Program-made: the position numbers and the translations under genes
Part shown: in pieces, positions 20,705 through 20,724 of the stretch
Numbering within the stretch: the stretch's first letter is position 1
How the letters are laid out: the number at the start of each line of letters is the position of its first letter
NCBI GenBank assembly: GCA_020718925.1
Contig: DYRC01000034.1
Span: forward strand, 1-20,724
Reading direction: 5' to 3'
DNA length: 20,724 nucleotides
Source of the DNA: Desulfonema limicola
GTDB taxonomy: Bacteria > Desulfobacterota > Desulfobacteria > Desulfobacterales > DYRC01
The notes under the pieces: generated by a model
Database searches by the model: none
Seen by the model: the letters and a program-made list of their open reading frames with translations, nothing else
What the model was told of the DNA's origin: nothing

Positions 20705-20724
20705 ATGAGTTCACAAGAAAAATC
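20705..20724 (+). CDS. Start of a fourth gene of the 3' operon (truncated)
   Basis: ATG 20705 follows AAGGAG (20692-20697) at 7 nt and only 12 nt after the barrel gene's stop, so a further gene of the same operon begins here. Only six complete codons (MSSQEK) are visible, and no function can be assigned. Confidence 0.6.

Overview
The window is the downstream part of a merged str-S10-spc-alpha ribosomal protein super-operon, followed by a convergent aspS gene and then by a compact set of envelope genes. All ribosomal proteins are bacterial in type. Several carry intact zinc-binding cysteine sets (S14 type Z, S4, L24, L36), tuf runs directly into rpsJ, seven of the annotated genes start with TTG, and the last genes specify a lipoprotein and an outer-membrane beta-barrel. 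Together this suggests a diderm bacterium of moderate GC content. A deltaproteobacterial (Desulfobacterota-like) sulfate reducer is my best guess, but that rests on general resemblance and not on a search.

Layout. 1-500: 3' end of tuf. 517-14503, + strand: rpsJ rplC rplD rplW rplB rpsS rplV rpsC rplP rpmC rpsQ rplN rplX rplE rpsN rpsH rplF rplR rpsE rpmD rplO secY infA rpmJ rpsM rpsK rpsD rpoA rplQ. The order is canonical, except that adk and map are absent between secY and infA. 14504-14585: a GC-rich palindromic element between convergent rplQ and aspS. 14586-16370, - strand: aspS. 16558-20724, + strand: a tightly packed group encoding a membrane-anchored SUMF1/FGE-like protein, a TPR/Ig-like/FlgO-like putative lipoprotein, a FadL/PorV-like outer-membrane barrel, and the first codons of a fourth gene.

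The most distinctive sequence feature is a family of 7-bp repeats. All six gaps longer than 40 nt in the ribosomal operon are filled with heptads that reduce to one consensus, RTGNNAW, often with inverted arms that can fold into hairpins. In one further gap the heptads supply the start codon of rplX, and in another they encode the C-terminal tail of L29. This was not expected in so conserved an operon.

The second item worth following is the 3' operon. Its genes overlap or lie 12-15 nt apart and would place one protein in the inner membrane, one probably anchored in the envelope as a lipoprotein, and one barrel in the outer membrane. The first protein has a linker of a kind seen in bacterial effector-associated-domain (conflict) proteins. 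Its function is unknown.
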